64,000 nucleotides of DNA from Clostridium gallinarum (GCF_014836325.1 NZ_JACSQZ010000010.1:1-64000), one strand, 5' to 3'. Positions 18,011 through 27,419 are shown, counted from the first letter of the stretch. Program-made: numbers and translations. Notes: generated from the sequence alone by a model not told the origin.

Positions 18011-18817
18011 TTATTTTTTCGTCCAAGTAACTACATATTTATATTTAGTTTGCAAATTAGGATTCTTAAATTCAAACTTCCCACTTACTCCTTTTTCTTT
18101 AAAATATAAATCAATATGACAAAGAGCTATTCCTATATCTATTCTATTCATTTTTCTTTTTCCACTGTTATATATATGAAAACTTAATCCATCTTTCACT
18201 ATTCTCCAAGGTTGACTATTAACTGATGATGGAGCAAGTCTTACCATTTCTAAAGCTTCACAATATTCATCATTATCTTCCTTCATTTTATTATTGAAAT
18301 CTTTTTCAAAAAATAGTTCAGAAAAAGCTTTCCTATTATTACTGTTTCCTTTTATAAAGGATCCAAGAAATGACTTTTCACTCCCCTTATAGCCAATTGG
18401 AGATATTACTGGTAAAGTTTCATCTTCTCTTAAATTAATTGTTTTTTCAAAGCTACTTTTATTAAATGTTCCTCCAAGCCATACAGTCCCAAGCCCCAAA
18501 GAAGTACAGTATAAAATTGCCTTTTCAAAGCTATACCCTAATGCTTCTAAATTAAACTCTTTATTTTCACATACTCCTATTAAATAGTATTTAGCTCCAT
18601 TAATTACTCCATATGTTCCTAATCTAACTACTCCATCATACTTTTCTTTTTTTATTAATCTTATTCTTACCTTTACATTAAAAGGATTCTCTAAATCTTC
18701 TATATATCTTTCTATTTCATCTATAATATTCTCTGATATAGAATCTTCATTATAACTCCTTACAGAATGCCTCTCTTTTATAATTTCTGTTATTGACCTT
18801 ACACATAAACTATTCAC
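18011..18817 (-). CDS. nitroreductase-family protein (TM1586-type)
   Basis: A 268-residue protein with two half-domains of the TM1586-type nitroreductase fold: RHSVRSYN near the start, GLGTVWLGGTFN in the middle and RLAPSSVNSQPWRIV in the second half, the usual FMN-contact region. Such proteins are flavin-dependent NAD(P)H oxidoreductases; the substrate is unknown. I prefer the GTG at 18817, which follows a GGGGGA site at 11 bases. A TTG at 18850 would add 11 residues but has only a weak site and would place the strong one inside the gene. Single gene, terminated by structured element copy 1. Confidence 0.8.
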   Translation of the reverse strand: MNSLCVRSITEIIKERHSVRSYNEDSISENIIDEIERYIEDLENPFNVKVRIRLIKKEKYDGVVRLGTYGVINGAKYYLIGVCENKEFNLEALGYSFEKAILYCTSLGLGTVWLGGTFNKSSFEKTINLREDETLPVISPIGYKGSEKSFLGSFIKGNSNNRKAFSELFFEKDFNNKMKEDNDEYCEALEMVRLAPSSVNSQPWRIVKDGLSFHIYNSGKRKMNRIDIGIALCHIDLYFKEKGVSGKFEFKNPNLQTKYKYVVTWTKK

Positions 18818-18987
18818 TATTAATTTATTCCCCCTATCCCCAATTTTCAATACTCTAATTTAATTTTATCATTTTAGATTTTAAATATCTATTGTATAAA
18901 ATTTAGAAGTTATTAATAATATATTGTGTAATCTATAGATTTATTTTTATTAATTCTTTTAATATAGCTAAATAACCGTCACGATAT

Positions 18988-19056
18988 AAGTATTAAAGTA
19001 TTATATCTAGGTTCCTCTTTACTCATAAGTTACCTTTCTATAATACTTAACACTTT
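18988..19056 (-). repeat. second dispersed hairpin family, copy A
   Basis: Read on the minus strand, AAAGTGTTA, GTATTATAG, AACCT, GATAT and ATACTTTAA occur in order and are shared with copy B at 58336-58390. The arms pair to form a long stem with an apical loop. Copy A carries about 18 extra apical bases and lacks a clear T-run. It lies just after the P-type ATPase stop and probably marks that transcript's end. Confidence 0.55.
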
Positions 19057-19073
19057 AAAATGAGGTATTAAAT

Positions 19074-21764
19074 TTATAATAACTCTCCATATCTATTTAT
19101 AAATTTCTTCTTTAAAATTCCTACTAAAAGCATATATAAGGTAATTATTATACCTAAATATACAAAATACATTAAAGGCATTGCCACCATTTTTAATGTA
19201 TTTCCTAAAGTTGTATAAGGTATAACTGTTCCAACTATTATTGCCAAAGTTGTTAATGAAGTTAATTGCCATGAAGCTCTACTCTTGGTAAAGGAATTTT
19301 CCTTAGTTCTAATCATATGAATTACAAGGGTTTGAGACCATAAAGATTCAACAAACCATCCAGCATGAAATAATCCTATAAAACCTATTTGCTCTATATT
19401 GTTTAAACTATGAAATTTTCCACCAAATACAAATGGACAAATAAAGAAATACATCAATATAAATGTAATAACATCAAATAGTGAACTTGTAGGTCCCATC
19501 CAAAACATGAATTTACTTATAGAACTTGCATCCCATTTACGTGGCTCTTTAATATATTCCTCATCAACATTGTCCCATGGTATAGTTATACAAGAAATAT
19601 CATAAATTAAATTTAACATTAACAATTGTATTGGTAACATAGGTATAAATGGTAGGAATATACTTGCTATTAATACAGAAAAAATATTTCCAAAGTTAGA
19701 GCTTGCCGTAATTTTTATATACTTAATAATATTGGCATAAATTTTTCTTCCTTCAATTACACCATCTTCTAATATCATAAGATCTTTTTCTAATAAAATT
19801 ATATCTGCCGATTCTTTTGCAATATCAACTGCTGTGTCTACTGATATTGAAACATCAGCTTCTGTCATAGCAGATGCATCATTTATCCCGTCTCCCATAA
19901 ATCCTACAGTATGTCCATTTTCTCTTAATACTGATACAATTCTAGTTTTTTGAATAGGTGATAATTTAGCAAATACATTCGTTTCTTCAACTACTTTTCT
20001 TAATAATTCATCATCCATTTCTTCTATATCAGAGCCTAATAATAAATTGTTAACCTTAATACCAACTTGTTTACAAATAGCTGCAGTAACCTTTTCGTTA
20101 TCACCAGTTAAAATTTTTACATTAACTCCATATTCATTTAATATATTAATTGCACTAGCTGTACTTTCCTTTGGTGGATCTAAAAATGCTAAAAAACCCA
20201 TTAAAACCATGTCATTTTCATCCTTAACTGAAAGTTCATTTATCCTTGATGGATTATTTTTTTGAGATATACCTAATATTCTCATTCCTTGATTATTATA
20301 TTTAGAAACTCTATCTAAAATTTCATTTTTAATTTCTTTTGTTATAATTCTTATTTCTCCATAATATTCTACATGAGTTGATACCTCTAACATTTCTTCA
20401 ATAGCACCTTTAGTAATAAGTTGTGTCTTTCCATCCTTACTTTTAACAACTACACTCATACGACGTCTACTAAAATCAAATGGAATTTCATCAACCTTCT
20501 TGTAATCTCTCCATAGTTCTATCATATCACTTTCATTTGCATGATTTATTATTGCTATATCCATTAAATTTTTAAGTCCAGTTTGATGATAGCTATTAAG
20601 AAAAGCATGTCTTAAAACTCTCATATCATATTTTCCATGTATATTTAATGAATACTCTAAAACTACTTTATCTTGAGTAATAGTGCCTGTTTTGTCTGTG
20701 CAAAGAATATCCATAGCTCCAAAATTTTGTATTGCACTCAAATCTTTTACTATTACATTCTTCTTTGCCATAGATACAGCACCCTTTGTAAGGTTTGCAG
20801 AAACTATCATAGGCAACATTTCAGGGGTTAATCCTACTGCTACTGATATTGCAAATAAAAATGCTTCCATCCAATTTCCTTTTGTAAATCCATTCATAAA
20901 TAAAACTACTGGAACCATAACTAACATAAGTCTAATTAACAACCAAGAAACTGAATTTATTCCTTTTTCAAAACTAGTTACTACTTTTTTACTAGATAAA
21001 TCTTTTGCTATTGACCCAAATATTGTACTATCTCCAATATTAATTACAATTGCTACTGCTGATCCACTAATAACATTACTTCCCATGAAAGCTAAATTTT
21101 CCAACTCTAAAGGATTTTTATAATTAGAATTTAATGATGAACTTACTTTCTCTACTGGTTCACTTTCCCCAGTTAAAGATGATTGGCTTATAAATAAATC
21201 CTTACATTTTAATATTCTAACATCTGCTGGTATCATATCTCCTGCTGATAAATTAATTATATCTCCAACTACTATTTCATCTATTGGAATTTCTCTACTT
21301 CCATTTTCCAATCTAGTAACACTTATAGTAGTCTCAACCATTTCTTCTAATTTTTCAGCTGCATTACTTGACTTGCTTTCTTGTATAAATCGTAGTACTC
21401 CACTTAGTAAAACCATAGATGTAACTATAATTACTGATGTTCCATCCTTTTTACCTGATTCTACAATAATAATATCAGTAATAAATGATATTATTGCTAA
21501 TATTAATAAAATTATAGTAAATGGATTTATAAATGCTTCTATTAACCTTTTTATTATAGACTTTTCTCTTTTATGAGAAAGTTCATTTTTACCATACTTT
21601 TCTCTCATAAGCTCAACTTTACTTACATCATAACCTGAGTAAGTATTATTATATCTTTTTAAAATTTCTTTTCTTCTTAATTTTGAAGCATTTAATAAGT
21701 TATTAGTTAATTGATTATTTTCTATTTCACCTTTATTTACTTTCTTAAATAATTTCTTTTTCAT
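19074..21764 (-). CDS. mgtA: magnesium-type P-type ATPase (P3B, MgtA-like)
   Basis: An 896-residue P-type ATPase resembling MgtA/MgtB magnesium importers. It has an N-terminal cation-ATPase domain, the actuator motif LTGESEPV, the phosphorylation motif DKTGT ([13 protein letters not shown]), the hinge [16 protein letters not shown], and about ten membrane helices, the last six in the C-terminal 230 residues. The conserved NFGNIFSVL and [12 protein letters not shown] segments in the late helices fit the Mg class. It would move Mg2+ inward across the membrane with ATP. The start follows AGGAGG. A 200-base leader with a 35-codon ORF and strong promoter lies upstream. No M-box riboswitch is recognised. 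Confidence 0.9.
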   Translation of the reverse strand: MKKKLFKKVNKGEIENNQLTNNLLNASKLRRKEILKRYNNTYSGYDVSKVELMREKYGKNELSHKREKSIIKRLIEAFINPFTIILLILAIISFITDIIIVESGKKDGTSVIIVTSMVLLSGVLRFIQESKSSNAAEKLEEMVETTISVTRLENGSREIPIDEIVVGDIINLSAGDMIPADVRILKCKDLFISQSSLTGESEPVEKVSSSLNSNYKNPLELENLAFMGSNVISGSAVAIVINIGDSTIFGSIAKDLSSKKVVTSFEKGINSVSWLLIRLMLVMVPVVLFMNGFTKGNWMEAFLFAISVAVGLTPEMLPMIVSANLTKGAVSMAKKNVIVKDLSAIQNFGAMDILCTDKTGTITQDKVVLEYSLNIHGKYDMRVLRHAFLNSYHQTGLKNLMDIAIINHANESDMIELWRDYKKVDEIPFDFSRRRMSVVVKSKDGKTQLITKGAIEEMLEVSTHVEYYGEIRIITKEIKNEILDRVSKYNNQGMRILGISQKNNPSRINELSVKDENDMVLMGFLAFLDPPKESTASAINILNEYGVNVKILTGDNEKVTAAICKQVGIKVNNLLLGSDIEEMDDELLRKVVEETNVFAKLSPIQKTRIVSVLRENGHTVGFMGDGINDASAMTEADVSISVDTAVDIAKESADIILLEKDLMILEDGVIEGRKIYANIIKYIKITASSNFGNIFSVLIASIFLPFIPMLPIQLLMLNLIYDISCITIPWDNVDEEYIKEPRKWDASSISKFMFWMGPTSSLFDVITFILMYFFICPFVFGGKFHSLNNIEQIGFIGLFHAGWFVESLWSQTLVIHMIRTKENSFTKSRASWQLTSLTTLAIIVGTVIPYTTLGNTLKMVAMPLMYFVYLGIIITLYMLLVGILKKKFINRYGELL

Positions 21765-21822
21765 ACGTCTTACCTCCTATTTTAAATAATTTTAGATGTA
21801 AGACATAAACCCAAAAGAAGTA

Positions 21823-21930
21823 TTATAATCTATATTTAATTTTCAATAATGAGAGGAATGAAATTCCACCTCTAAATATTTTTATATTTTCTTCTAAGGA
21901 GTTTATGACCTTACTACTCCCCTCTTCCAT
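21823..21930 (-). CDS. 35-codon leader ORF before mgtA
   Basis: A short ORF starts with ATG nine bases after a near-perfect AGGAGGTGAT and ends 58 bases before the mgtA ATG. The peptide begins MEEGSSKVINSLEEN, has a hydrophobic GGISFLSLL stretch and ends KIKYRL. Its own start region (TGAGGAATGGAA) can pair with TTTCATTCCTCTCA inside its second half, so translation could change leader folding. Either a regulatory leader peptide, as with MgtL in enterobacteria, or a small membrane-associated protein. No homology can be claimed by eye. Confidence 0.55.
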   Translation of the reverse strand: MEEGSSKVINSLEENIKIFRGGISFLSLLKIKYRL

Positions 21931-21972
21931 TCCTCATCACCTCCTGAAATAAAAACTTTACTAAATACTTAC

Positions 21973-22001
21973 ATCATATGGATATTATTTAGAATTGTCA
22001 A
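21973..22001 (-). promoter_or_regulatory. sigma-A promoter for the mgtA leader
   Basis: TTGACA (22001-21996) and TATGAT (21978-21973) on the minus strand are 17 bases apart, a near-consensus pair. The predicted start near 21966 gives about 200 bases of leader before mgtA. Confidence 0.75.
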
Positions 22002-22090
22002 TATTTTCTTAATTTTCATTAAATATTGTTATTTATATTAATAAGTGCTACTATTATTTTAAATATATTTTATTGAATTAAGGTGATATT

Positions 22091-23050
22091 ATGAATAAGA
22101 AAAAAACTCTACTAATTTCTACTGGAATTTTAGGAACTCTCTCCATTGGTGCTTTAACTGTTATAGGTAATTATTTTTATAATTTGGCCCTTAATCCTAA
22201 AACGTCTAAAGAATCTATATTTGGATCAAAGGAAGAAGAAAATTCTACTAGTGGAGAATTAATTAATGAAGATTTAAATTGGCTTTTAAATTATTCTAAC
22301 TATTCTAATGTAACTATAAAATCTTTTGATAACTTAAATCTTAATGGCTATAAAATTTTGAATAATTCATCTACTGATAATTGGGTTATAACTGTTCATG
22401 GATATACAAGTAAAGGAATAGATATGAGTAGTTATGCCAAGAAATTTTATGATATGGGATATAATATATTAATGCCTGATTTAAGATCTCATGGTAATAG
22501 CGAAGGTACTTACATTGGTATGGGATGGATAGATAGATTAGATATTTTAAAATGGATAAACTTTATATTAAAAGATAATAAAGAAGCTAAAATTATACTA
22601 CATGGTGTTTCTATGGGTGCTGCAACTGTAAGTATGGTTTCTGGAGAAGCTTTGCCTAATAATATTAAAGCAATAATAGCTGACTGCGGTTATACATCTG
22701 TTTGGGAACAATTTTCTCATAAATTAAAAGATTTGTATTCATTAAATGATTTCCCTATAATGAATGCTTGCTCTATTATCTCTAAATTTAAAGCAGGCTA
22801 TAGTCTAAATGAAGCATCTTCTTTAAAGCAAGTTTCAAAATCTAAAACTCCTATTTTATTTATACATGGAGATAAAGATGATTTTGTTCCATATAAAATG
22901 ATGGCTGATTTATATAATGCTGCTAATTGCCCAAAAGAACAGTTAACTATAAAAAATGCTGGACATGCAGAAGCTTCAAAGATAGATCCTAAACTCTATT
23001 GGACAACCATTACAACTTTTATTGCAAAGTACTTAGACAGTAATTTATAA
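22091..23050 (+). CDS. membrane-anchored alpha/beta hydrolase
   Basis: A 319-residue protein with an N-terminal membrane helix (about 7-30) followed by an alpha/beta hydrolase domain of the serine aminopeptidase/YqkD-like type. Visible features: the oxyanion strand VITVHGYTSKG, the nucleophile elbow HGVSMGA with Ser, a late Asp in FIHGDKDDFVP and a His in NAGHAEA, a complete catalytic triad. The active domain is probably outside the membrane. Substrate unknown; peptidase, esterase or lipase are all possible. The ATG follows AAGGTGAT. It stands alone with a terminator after it. Confidence 0.88.
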   Translation: MNKKKTLLISTGILGTLSIGALTVIGNYFYNLALNPKTSKESIFGSKEEENSTSGELINEDLNWLLNYSNYSNVTIKSFDNLNLNGYKILNNSSTDNWVITVHGYTSKGIDMSSYAKKFYDMGYNILMPDLRSHGNSEGTYIGMGWIDRLDILKWINFILKDNKEAKIILHGVSMGAATVSMVSGEALPNNIKAIIADCGYTSVWEQFSHKLKDLYSLNDFPIMNACSIISKFKAGYSLNEASSLKQVSKSKTPILFIHGDKDDFVPYKMMADLYNAANCPKEQLTIKNAGHAEASKIDPKLYWTTITTFIAKYLDSNL

Positions 23051-23101
23051 ATAAAAGTTAATTTAAATAATTCTATTAATATTTTTTAATTAAATTATTA
23101 A

Positions 23102-23127
23102 GAGGCTGTTTTTAACAGCCTCCTTTT
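23102..23127. terminator. convergent terminator
   Basis: GAGGCTGTT pairs with AACAGCCTC around a three-base loop, with a T-rich tail on the plus strand. It lies between the convergent hydrolase and carbonic anhydrase genes. Confidence 0.8.
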
Positions 23128-23147
23128 ATGTATATTAACTAATATTT

Positions 23148-23708
23148 TTATTCATATCCATTAACTATTACATCTAACTTTCCTGTTTCTGGATCAATTG
23201 CTAATCCATGAACTACAATTTCCTTTGGTATTAAAGGATGTTTTTTTATTGTATTTACACTATCTTCTATAGATTTTTCTACTGAATCAAATCCATGAAG
23301 CCATTTTTTTATATCTATTCCTCCATTTTCAAGAGTTTCTATAGTTTCTAATGAAATTCCCCTCTCTATTATTTTTTTCATTAAATTATCAGTACTTAAA
23401 TTACACATCCCACAACTATGATGTCCAATAACAAATATTTCATCTACATTGAATTCATATACAGCAACTACAATACTTCTAATTACACTCCCAAAAGGAT
23501 GCATAATTGAAGCCCCTGCATTTTTTACTATTTTTACATCACCATTTTTTATATTTAAAGCTCTAGGTAATAAATCAGTAAGCCTTGTATCCATACATGA
23601 TAAAATTAAAATTCTTTTATCTGGCTCTTTTGAAGTTTTATATATCTCATATTCTTTGTTTTCAACAAAATTCTTGTTAAATTTTAATATTTCATCTAAT
23701 TTGCTCAT
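23148..23708 (-). CDS. beta-class carbonic anhydrase
   Basis: A 186-residue beta-carbonic anhydrase that interconverts CO2 and bicarbonate in the cytoplasm. The zinc ligands are visible: Cys38 with the Asp-Arg dyad in CMDTRL (38-43), and His96 and Cys99 in GHHSCGMC. Length fits the small type common in Firmicutes. It supplies bicarbonate for carboxylations or balances CO2. Single gene; start ATG. Confidence 0.93.
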   Translation of the reverse strand: MSKLDEILKFNKNFVENKEYEIYKTSKEPDKRILILSCMDTRLTDLLPRALNIKNGDVKIVKNAGASIMHPFGSVIRSIVVAVYEFNVDEIFVIGHHSCGMCNLSTDNLMKKIIERGISLETIETLENGGIDIKKWLHGFDSVEKSIEDSVNTIKKHPLIPKEIVVHGLAIDPETGKLDVIVNGYE

Positions 23709-23904
23709 TTATTTCCTCCATAATTTTGTTTATTTTTTATATTTTACAACATAATTATAATTTTCCCTATATTTATCCAATAAATCTATATAAAAAAATA
23801 ATTTCCTAGCTTTTTTTGGAAATCTATATTATTATATATACAAATACAAATTAAATTTAATATGAATATATTCTTATTAAAAAACATATTTTAAGGTGGT
23901 AATT

Positions 23905-24213
23905 ATGGAAACATACGCAATAACATTTTATTTAAACGAACAATCTCATTCATGTGGATGTGACGATCATGATCATAATCATGAACATCACCATCGTGAT
24001 GATTATGATATAGTTTCAACTATAAAATCTCTTGGAGCTTGGGCTAACTTTATGCCAGATAGCTATTTAGTTAAAACTAATACTTCAGCTAAAGATATAA
24101 GTGAAAAAATTAAACCATTTTTACAATCAGGAGATTTATTATTTGTAACTAAAGTTTGCAAAGATGATGTAGCTTCATTAACTCCTGGAGTAGTTGAATG
24201 GATTAATTCTTAA
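23905..24213 (+). CDS. small His-rich, probably metal-binding protein
   Basis: A 102-residue soluble protein. Residues about 13-32 form a Cys/His/Asp cluster (SHSCGCDDHDHNHEHHH) in a loop between a first beta strand and the rest of a small alpha/beta domain. The cluster suggests binding of zinc, nickel or a similar metal. The ATG at 23905 follows AAGGTGG. A terminator follows, then a DUF2179 membrane gene in the same direction. I recognise no characterised family; storage, sensing or chaperoning of metal are possible. Confidence 0.7.
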   Translation: METYAITFYLNEQSHSCGCDDHDHNHEHHHRDDYDIVSTIKSLGAWANFMPDSYLVKTNTSAKDISEKIKPFLQSGDLLFVTKVCKDDVASLTPGVVEWINS

Positions 24214-24246
24214 AATAAAAGGTTGCGAAAGCAGCCTTTTATTTTA
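24212..24246 (+). terminator. terminator after the His-rich gene
   Basis: A 15-bp stem (AAAATAAAAGGTTGC with GCAGCCTTTTATTTT, GAAA loop) and T-rich 3' arm lie directly after the stop. Confidence 0.85.
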
Positions 24247-24317
24247 AAATTCAAAGAATTTTTCAATGATTCTTCATTTTAAATTCTAACTTTACATTAT
24301 AGAAAGGAAGTGATAAT

Positions 24318-24836
24318 TTGTTAAATGCACTATCTATTTTTATTTTACAATTAATTTATGTTCCACTTTTAACATTAAGAACTACCTTTGTTGTTAAAGG
24401 TAAAAAAATACAAGCATCTATGTTTGCTTTTTTAGAAGCTGTTATTTATATAGTAAGTCTTGGAATAGTCTTTTCAGATTTAAAGAATTTTTTAAATATA
24501 GGAGCTTATATTTTAGGATATGGTATTGGTATTTATATTGGTGGAAAAATTGAAGAAAGACTTGCAATTGGATATAGATCAATTCATGTAAACTTAATAA
24601 ACTATAACTCTGAGCTAGTTAATAAATTAAGAGAATTAAAATTTGGAGTAACTACATATGAAGGTGAAGGTATGAATAAAGAAAAAAGATATAAACTTGA
24701 AATAGTTTCCCATAGAAGTAGAGAAAATGAAGTTATAGCCTTAATTCAATCTTTTGAAAAAAATGCTTTTATTGTTTCATATGAACCTACTCAATTTAAA
24801 GGTGGATATATTACTAAGCAAATAAAAAAATCATAA
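24318..24836 (+). CDS. DUF2179/UPF0316 membrane protein
   Basis: A 172-residue protein with three membrane helices in the first 85 residues, including the family motif LRTTFVVKGKK and GYGIGIYIGGKIEE, then a C-terminal DUF2179 domain of about 80 residues of the type also found in YitT-family proteins. Function unknown; the C-terminal domain may bind a small ligand. The start is the TTG at 24318, supported by AAAGGAAG eight bases upstream; the nearby ATG is out of frame. Confidence 0.85.
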   Translation: MLNALSIFILQLIYVPLLTLRTTFVVKGKKIQASMFAFLEAVIYIVSLGIVFSDLKNFLNIGAYILGYGIGIYIGGKIEERLAIGYRSIHVNLINYNSELVNKLRELKFGVTTYEGEGMNKEKRYKLEIVSHRSRENEVIALIQSFEKNAFIVSYEPTQFKGGYITKQIKKS

Positions 24837-24837
24837 A

Positions 24838-24872
24838 AAATAGCCATATAGATTTTATCTTATGGCTATTTT
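24838..24872. terminator. convergent terminator
   Basis: AATAGCCATA pairs with TATGGCTATT around 12 bases, with T-runs on both strands, between convergent genes. Confidence 0.8.
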
Positions 24873-25396
24873 TATAAATCTAAATTATCTCTACTAATAG
24901 TTACTGCCAAAAAGGTAAATAAGCTAGCTAAAAATGATTTCCAAGATGATATAACTTCTCTATCATTTAAATCATTTCTATGTTCACATTTACTTTCTTG
25001 TAACAAAGTGTAATTTAAAATTAAGAAGATTCCTGTTGTAAATAAAAACATGGTGTTAGTTAATCTCGGAAAATTAGTTGTATCTATAAAATTTTCTTTA
25101 AAATTTGTATTAAATAACTCATCTGAAATTTGTGCTTTTAAACTATAAACGTAATACAAATTTAAAATTGTAGCAATAACTACTATAGTTACTAGATCTA
25201 TGCTTAAATTCACAATACCTAATTCTTCTAAAAGTTCATCCCGGTTAGGTGATTCAGTAGTCGCACCATCTTTCATAACAGTTTCACTTTCTTCTTGTGT
25301 TGTTTCTGATGAATCTATGATTATTTCTGCTCTTCTTCCTCCAAAAAGATCCGCTGCTGCTCTTCCTCTTCTTTTTCTATGTTTCTTTTTAGCCAA
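24872..25396 (-). CDS. hypothetical membrane protein
   Basis: A 174-residue protein: a very basic N terminus (KKKHRKRRGR), an acidic/Thr-rich linker (30-55), then three hydrophobic helices (about 64-90, 113-135, 150-166). No recognised family. It starts at a TTG placed seven bases after AAGGTGG, and that ribosome binding site can be hidden by a nested upstream hairpin (25400-25457). The helix arrangement resembles the 137-residue protein at 27482-27895, a possible distant relative, but this is only impression. Confidence 0.65.
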   Translation of the reverse strand: MAKKKHRKRRGRAAADLFGGRRAEIIIDSSETTQEESETVMKDGATTESPNRDELLEELGIVNLSIDLVTIVVIATILNLYYVYSLKAQISDELFNTNFKENFIDTTNFPRLTNTMFLFTTGIFLILNYTLLQESKCEHRNDLNDREVISSWKSFLASLFTFLAVTISRDNLDL

Positions 25397-25399
25397 AAA

Positions 25400-25457
25400 T
25401 ACCCCACCTTAAAGACATAGTTATAATATAAACTATGCACTTTCTATTGGTGGGGTA
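25400..25457 (-). promoter_or_regulatory. nested hairpin sequestering a ribosome binding site
   Basis: TACCCCACC (25400-25408) and GGTGGGGTA (25449-25457) are exact complements, and inside them CATAGTT (25416-25422) pairs with AACTATG (25431-25437). On the minus-strand RNA the 3' arm contains the Shine-Dalgarno of the TTG-started gene. The layout fits translation control by a leader; the ligand or trigger is unknown. Confidence 0.5.
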
Positions 25458-25559
25458 CTATATTATAAATATTTAATTTCCTTTCTATTTATCTGCAAAT
25501 TGGCTATTGTATAGATTTTAATGAAAATCATATTCATCGTAGACTTTCATTGAAAAATC

Positions 25560-26066
25560 CTATAATATTACTTTTTCAAAAGCTAATCTCTTACTTCCAT
25601 CTTCTAGATATATTACTCCACAATATATATAATTATTTTTTAATAATAACCCTTGCATTGCTTTATTATTTTCATGAGTATCTATTTTTATATTTTTTAT
25701 ATTTCTTAATAAACATATTTTTTCAACTTTTTTAAGTATTTCTGTCCCAATACTTTTTATTTCATCTATTTTACATGCAGCAATTCTATGAACTACAGCA
25801 TATTTTCCATTAGATATCCACTTACCTTCATAAATTGTCTCATAAGTTTTTTCCCCATTAAAGGAAAGTGCTGTTGTACCTATAATTTTATTATTATGTT
25901 CTAATACATAACTTTCATCATTTAATATATCTCTCAATATAACTTCTTCATTTGGATACCCATTTTGCCACTGATCAATACCATTATTTTTTAGTAATAT
26001 CTTCCCTTCATTAATTATCTTCATTACTTCATTTACTTCTTCTTTTTTTGTTTTTCTAAAAATCAT
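25560..26066 (-). CDS. GNAT-family N-acetyltransferase
   Basis: A 168-residue single-domain acetyltransferase with the GNAT order of strands and helices: an N-terminal RKTKKEEVNEVMKII helix, IIGTTALSF strand, AVVHRIAACKID in the acetyl-CoA region, and an IKIDTHENNKAMQGLLLKNN segment matching the late conserved Asn/helix. The acceptor substrate is unknown. It lies 14 bases after the DUF1905 gene and shares its transcript. Confidence 0.85.
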   Translation of the reverse strand: MIFRKTKKEEVNEVMKIINEGKILLKNNGIDQWQNGYPNEEVILRDILNDESYVLEHNNKIIGTTALSFNGEKTYETIYEGKWISNGKYAVVHRIAACKIDEIKSIGTEILKKVEKICLLRNIKNIKIDTHENNKAMQGLLLKNNYIYCGVIYLEDGSKRLAFEKVIL

Positions 26067-26080
26067 ATGCTACTCCTAAA

Positions 26081-26542
26081 TTATAACTTAATATTATTTT
26101 CTAACTTTTCTATAGCTTCTTCCATTCTTTTCATTTTCGTTTCTTCTTTTTTTGCTGAAGTTATCCATTGAAAATACTTTCTTTTTTGAGAATACGATAA
26201 ACTTTCATAAAAACTATATGCTTTATTACTTTTCTTAAGTTTTTCCTTAAATTCTAATGGAAGTTCTATTATTCTTTCTTCCTCATCTTTTTGTAATTCT
26301 ACTCTTACCATATCACCATAAGTTTTACCAATTTTATTTCTTGTCTCTTTAGTTATGCCTATCATATAACAAGGTAATCCCATTTTTACTATAGATCCTC
26401 TATAATCTACATCATCAAATTTTACTTTTACCTTTACTCTTTTTGCTCCAAATTCTTTTTCAACGTCTATTGGCACTTCTATATATGTAGCATCTTTATC
26501 TTCATATTTTTTTATTATAGCTTCAAAATCATACTTTTTCAT
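26081..26542 (-). CDS. DUF1905/YdeI-like protein
   Basis: A 153-residue soluble protein. The first about 90 residues form a DUF1905 beta-barrel-like domain (FEAIIKKYE through YGDMVRVELQKDEE); the C-terminal part, with SYSQKRKYFQWITSAKKEETKMKR, matches the helical bacteriocin-protection YdeI/OmpD-associated tail. Function unknown. It is first in a two-gene unit with the acetyltransferase, with an AGGAG-type site before the ATG. Confidence 0.82.
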   Translation of the reverse strand: MKKYDFEAIIKKYEDKDATYIEVPIDVEKEFGAKRVKVKVKFDDVDYRGSIVKMGLPCYMIGITKETRNKIGKTYGDMVRVELQKDEEERIIELPLEFKEKLKKSNKAYSFYESLSYSQKRKYFQWITSAKKEETKMKRMEEAIEKLENNIKL

Positions 26543-26624
26543 ATTATACTCCTATTTTAATATTAATTTTTATTATTTATTATATCTGATATAATAAATA
26601 ATAAAAATATTTATAGGTGACTTT

Positions 26625-27419
26625 ATGAATAAAAAATTTAAAAAAATACCTCTAAAAAAGCTTGGTGGTTTAAATAACTCTAATTACCTTTTTGAACTCC
26701 AAAATAAAAAATATGTTTTGAGGGTTCCTAGCAAAGATAATGATAATAATTTTTATTATGAAAATAAAATACTAAATTTAATTAAACCTTTAGATATTTC
26801 CCCAGAAATAATTTATCATAATAAATATACTGGAGTTTTAATAAGCAAATATATTAAAAGCAATAAATTTGATATTAATTTTTACAATTCAAGTACTTTT
26901 ATTAATTCAATAGTTAATATATTATTTACTCTTCATAATCAAAAGAGTAATAATTATTTTAATCCTTTTAATGAAATTTATAAAAATATAGAATTTTTAA
27001 TTAGCATAAATTTTAATTTTAACCATGACATAAACATTTTAATAAATAAATTAAAATCTCTTGAAAAAGAATTAACAAAAAAAATTCATTATGGTTTATG
27101 TCATAATGATTTAAATACTTCAAATATTTTATATTGTGATAATTTAGTTTATCTAATAGATTTTGAATTTTCAGGAATGGGAGATATTTTTTTTGATCTT
27201 GCAACAATATCTTGGTTTTTAAAAGATACTTTTCAAAAGGAACTAATTGAAACATACTTTGGACATTATAATATCGATCTACAAAATAAGTTAAACAATT
27301 ATCTTTTTGTAGTAAAATTATGGAATGCAACTTGGAGTTATATAAAATCACTAAATAGTAACTCAATTTATGATTATAAACTTGGTGCCAATATGATATT
27401 AGACGATTTATTTAAATAA
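26625..27419 (+). CDS. choline kinase/aminoglycoside phosphotransferase-like protein
   Basis: A 264-residue kinase-fold protein. The Brenner-type catalytic motif CHNDLNTSNILY and the metal-binding YLIDFEFSGMGDIFFDLA are intact, as in choline/ethanolamine kinases (LicA-like) and thiamine kinases. The N lobe is short (KKLGGLNNSNYLFEL). Choline phosphorylation for surface decoration is possible, but there are no lic-type neighbours, so the substrate is open. The gene is especially AT-rich. It starts after AGGTGACT; the next gene follows in the same direction. Confidence 0.82.
   Translation: MNKKFKKIPLKKLGGLNNSNYLFELQNKKYVLRVPSKDNDNNFYYENKILNLIKPLDISPEIIYHNKYTGVLISKYIKSNKFDINFYNSSTFINSIVNILFTLHNQKSNNYFNPFNEIYKNIEFLISINFNFNHDINILINKLKSLEKELTKKIHYGLCHNDLNTSNILYCDNLVYLIDFEFSGMGDIFFDLATISWFLKDTFQKELIETYFGHYNIDLQNKLNNYLFVVKLWNATWSYIKSLNSNSIYDYKLGANMILDDLFK

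Noticed and set aside
20683-21123. Plus-strand open frame of 146 codons inside mgtA
   Set aside because: Antisense to conserved P-ATPase coding sequence, no ribosome binding site, and composition typical of a shadow frame.
21765-21966. M-box magnesium riboswitch in the mgtA leader
   Set aside because: I could not find the conserved M-box core sequences; the leader instead has a short ORF with a strong ribosome binding site.
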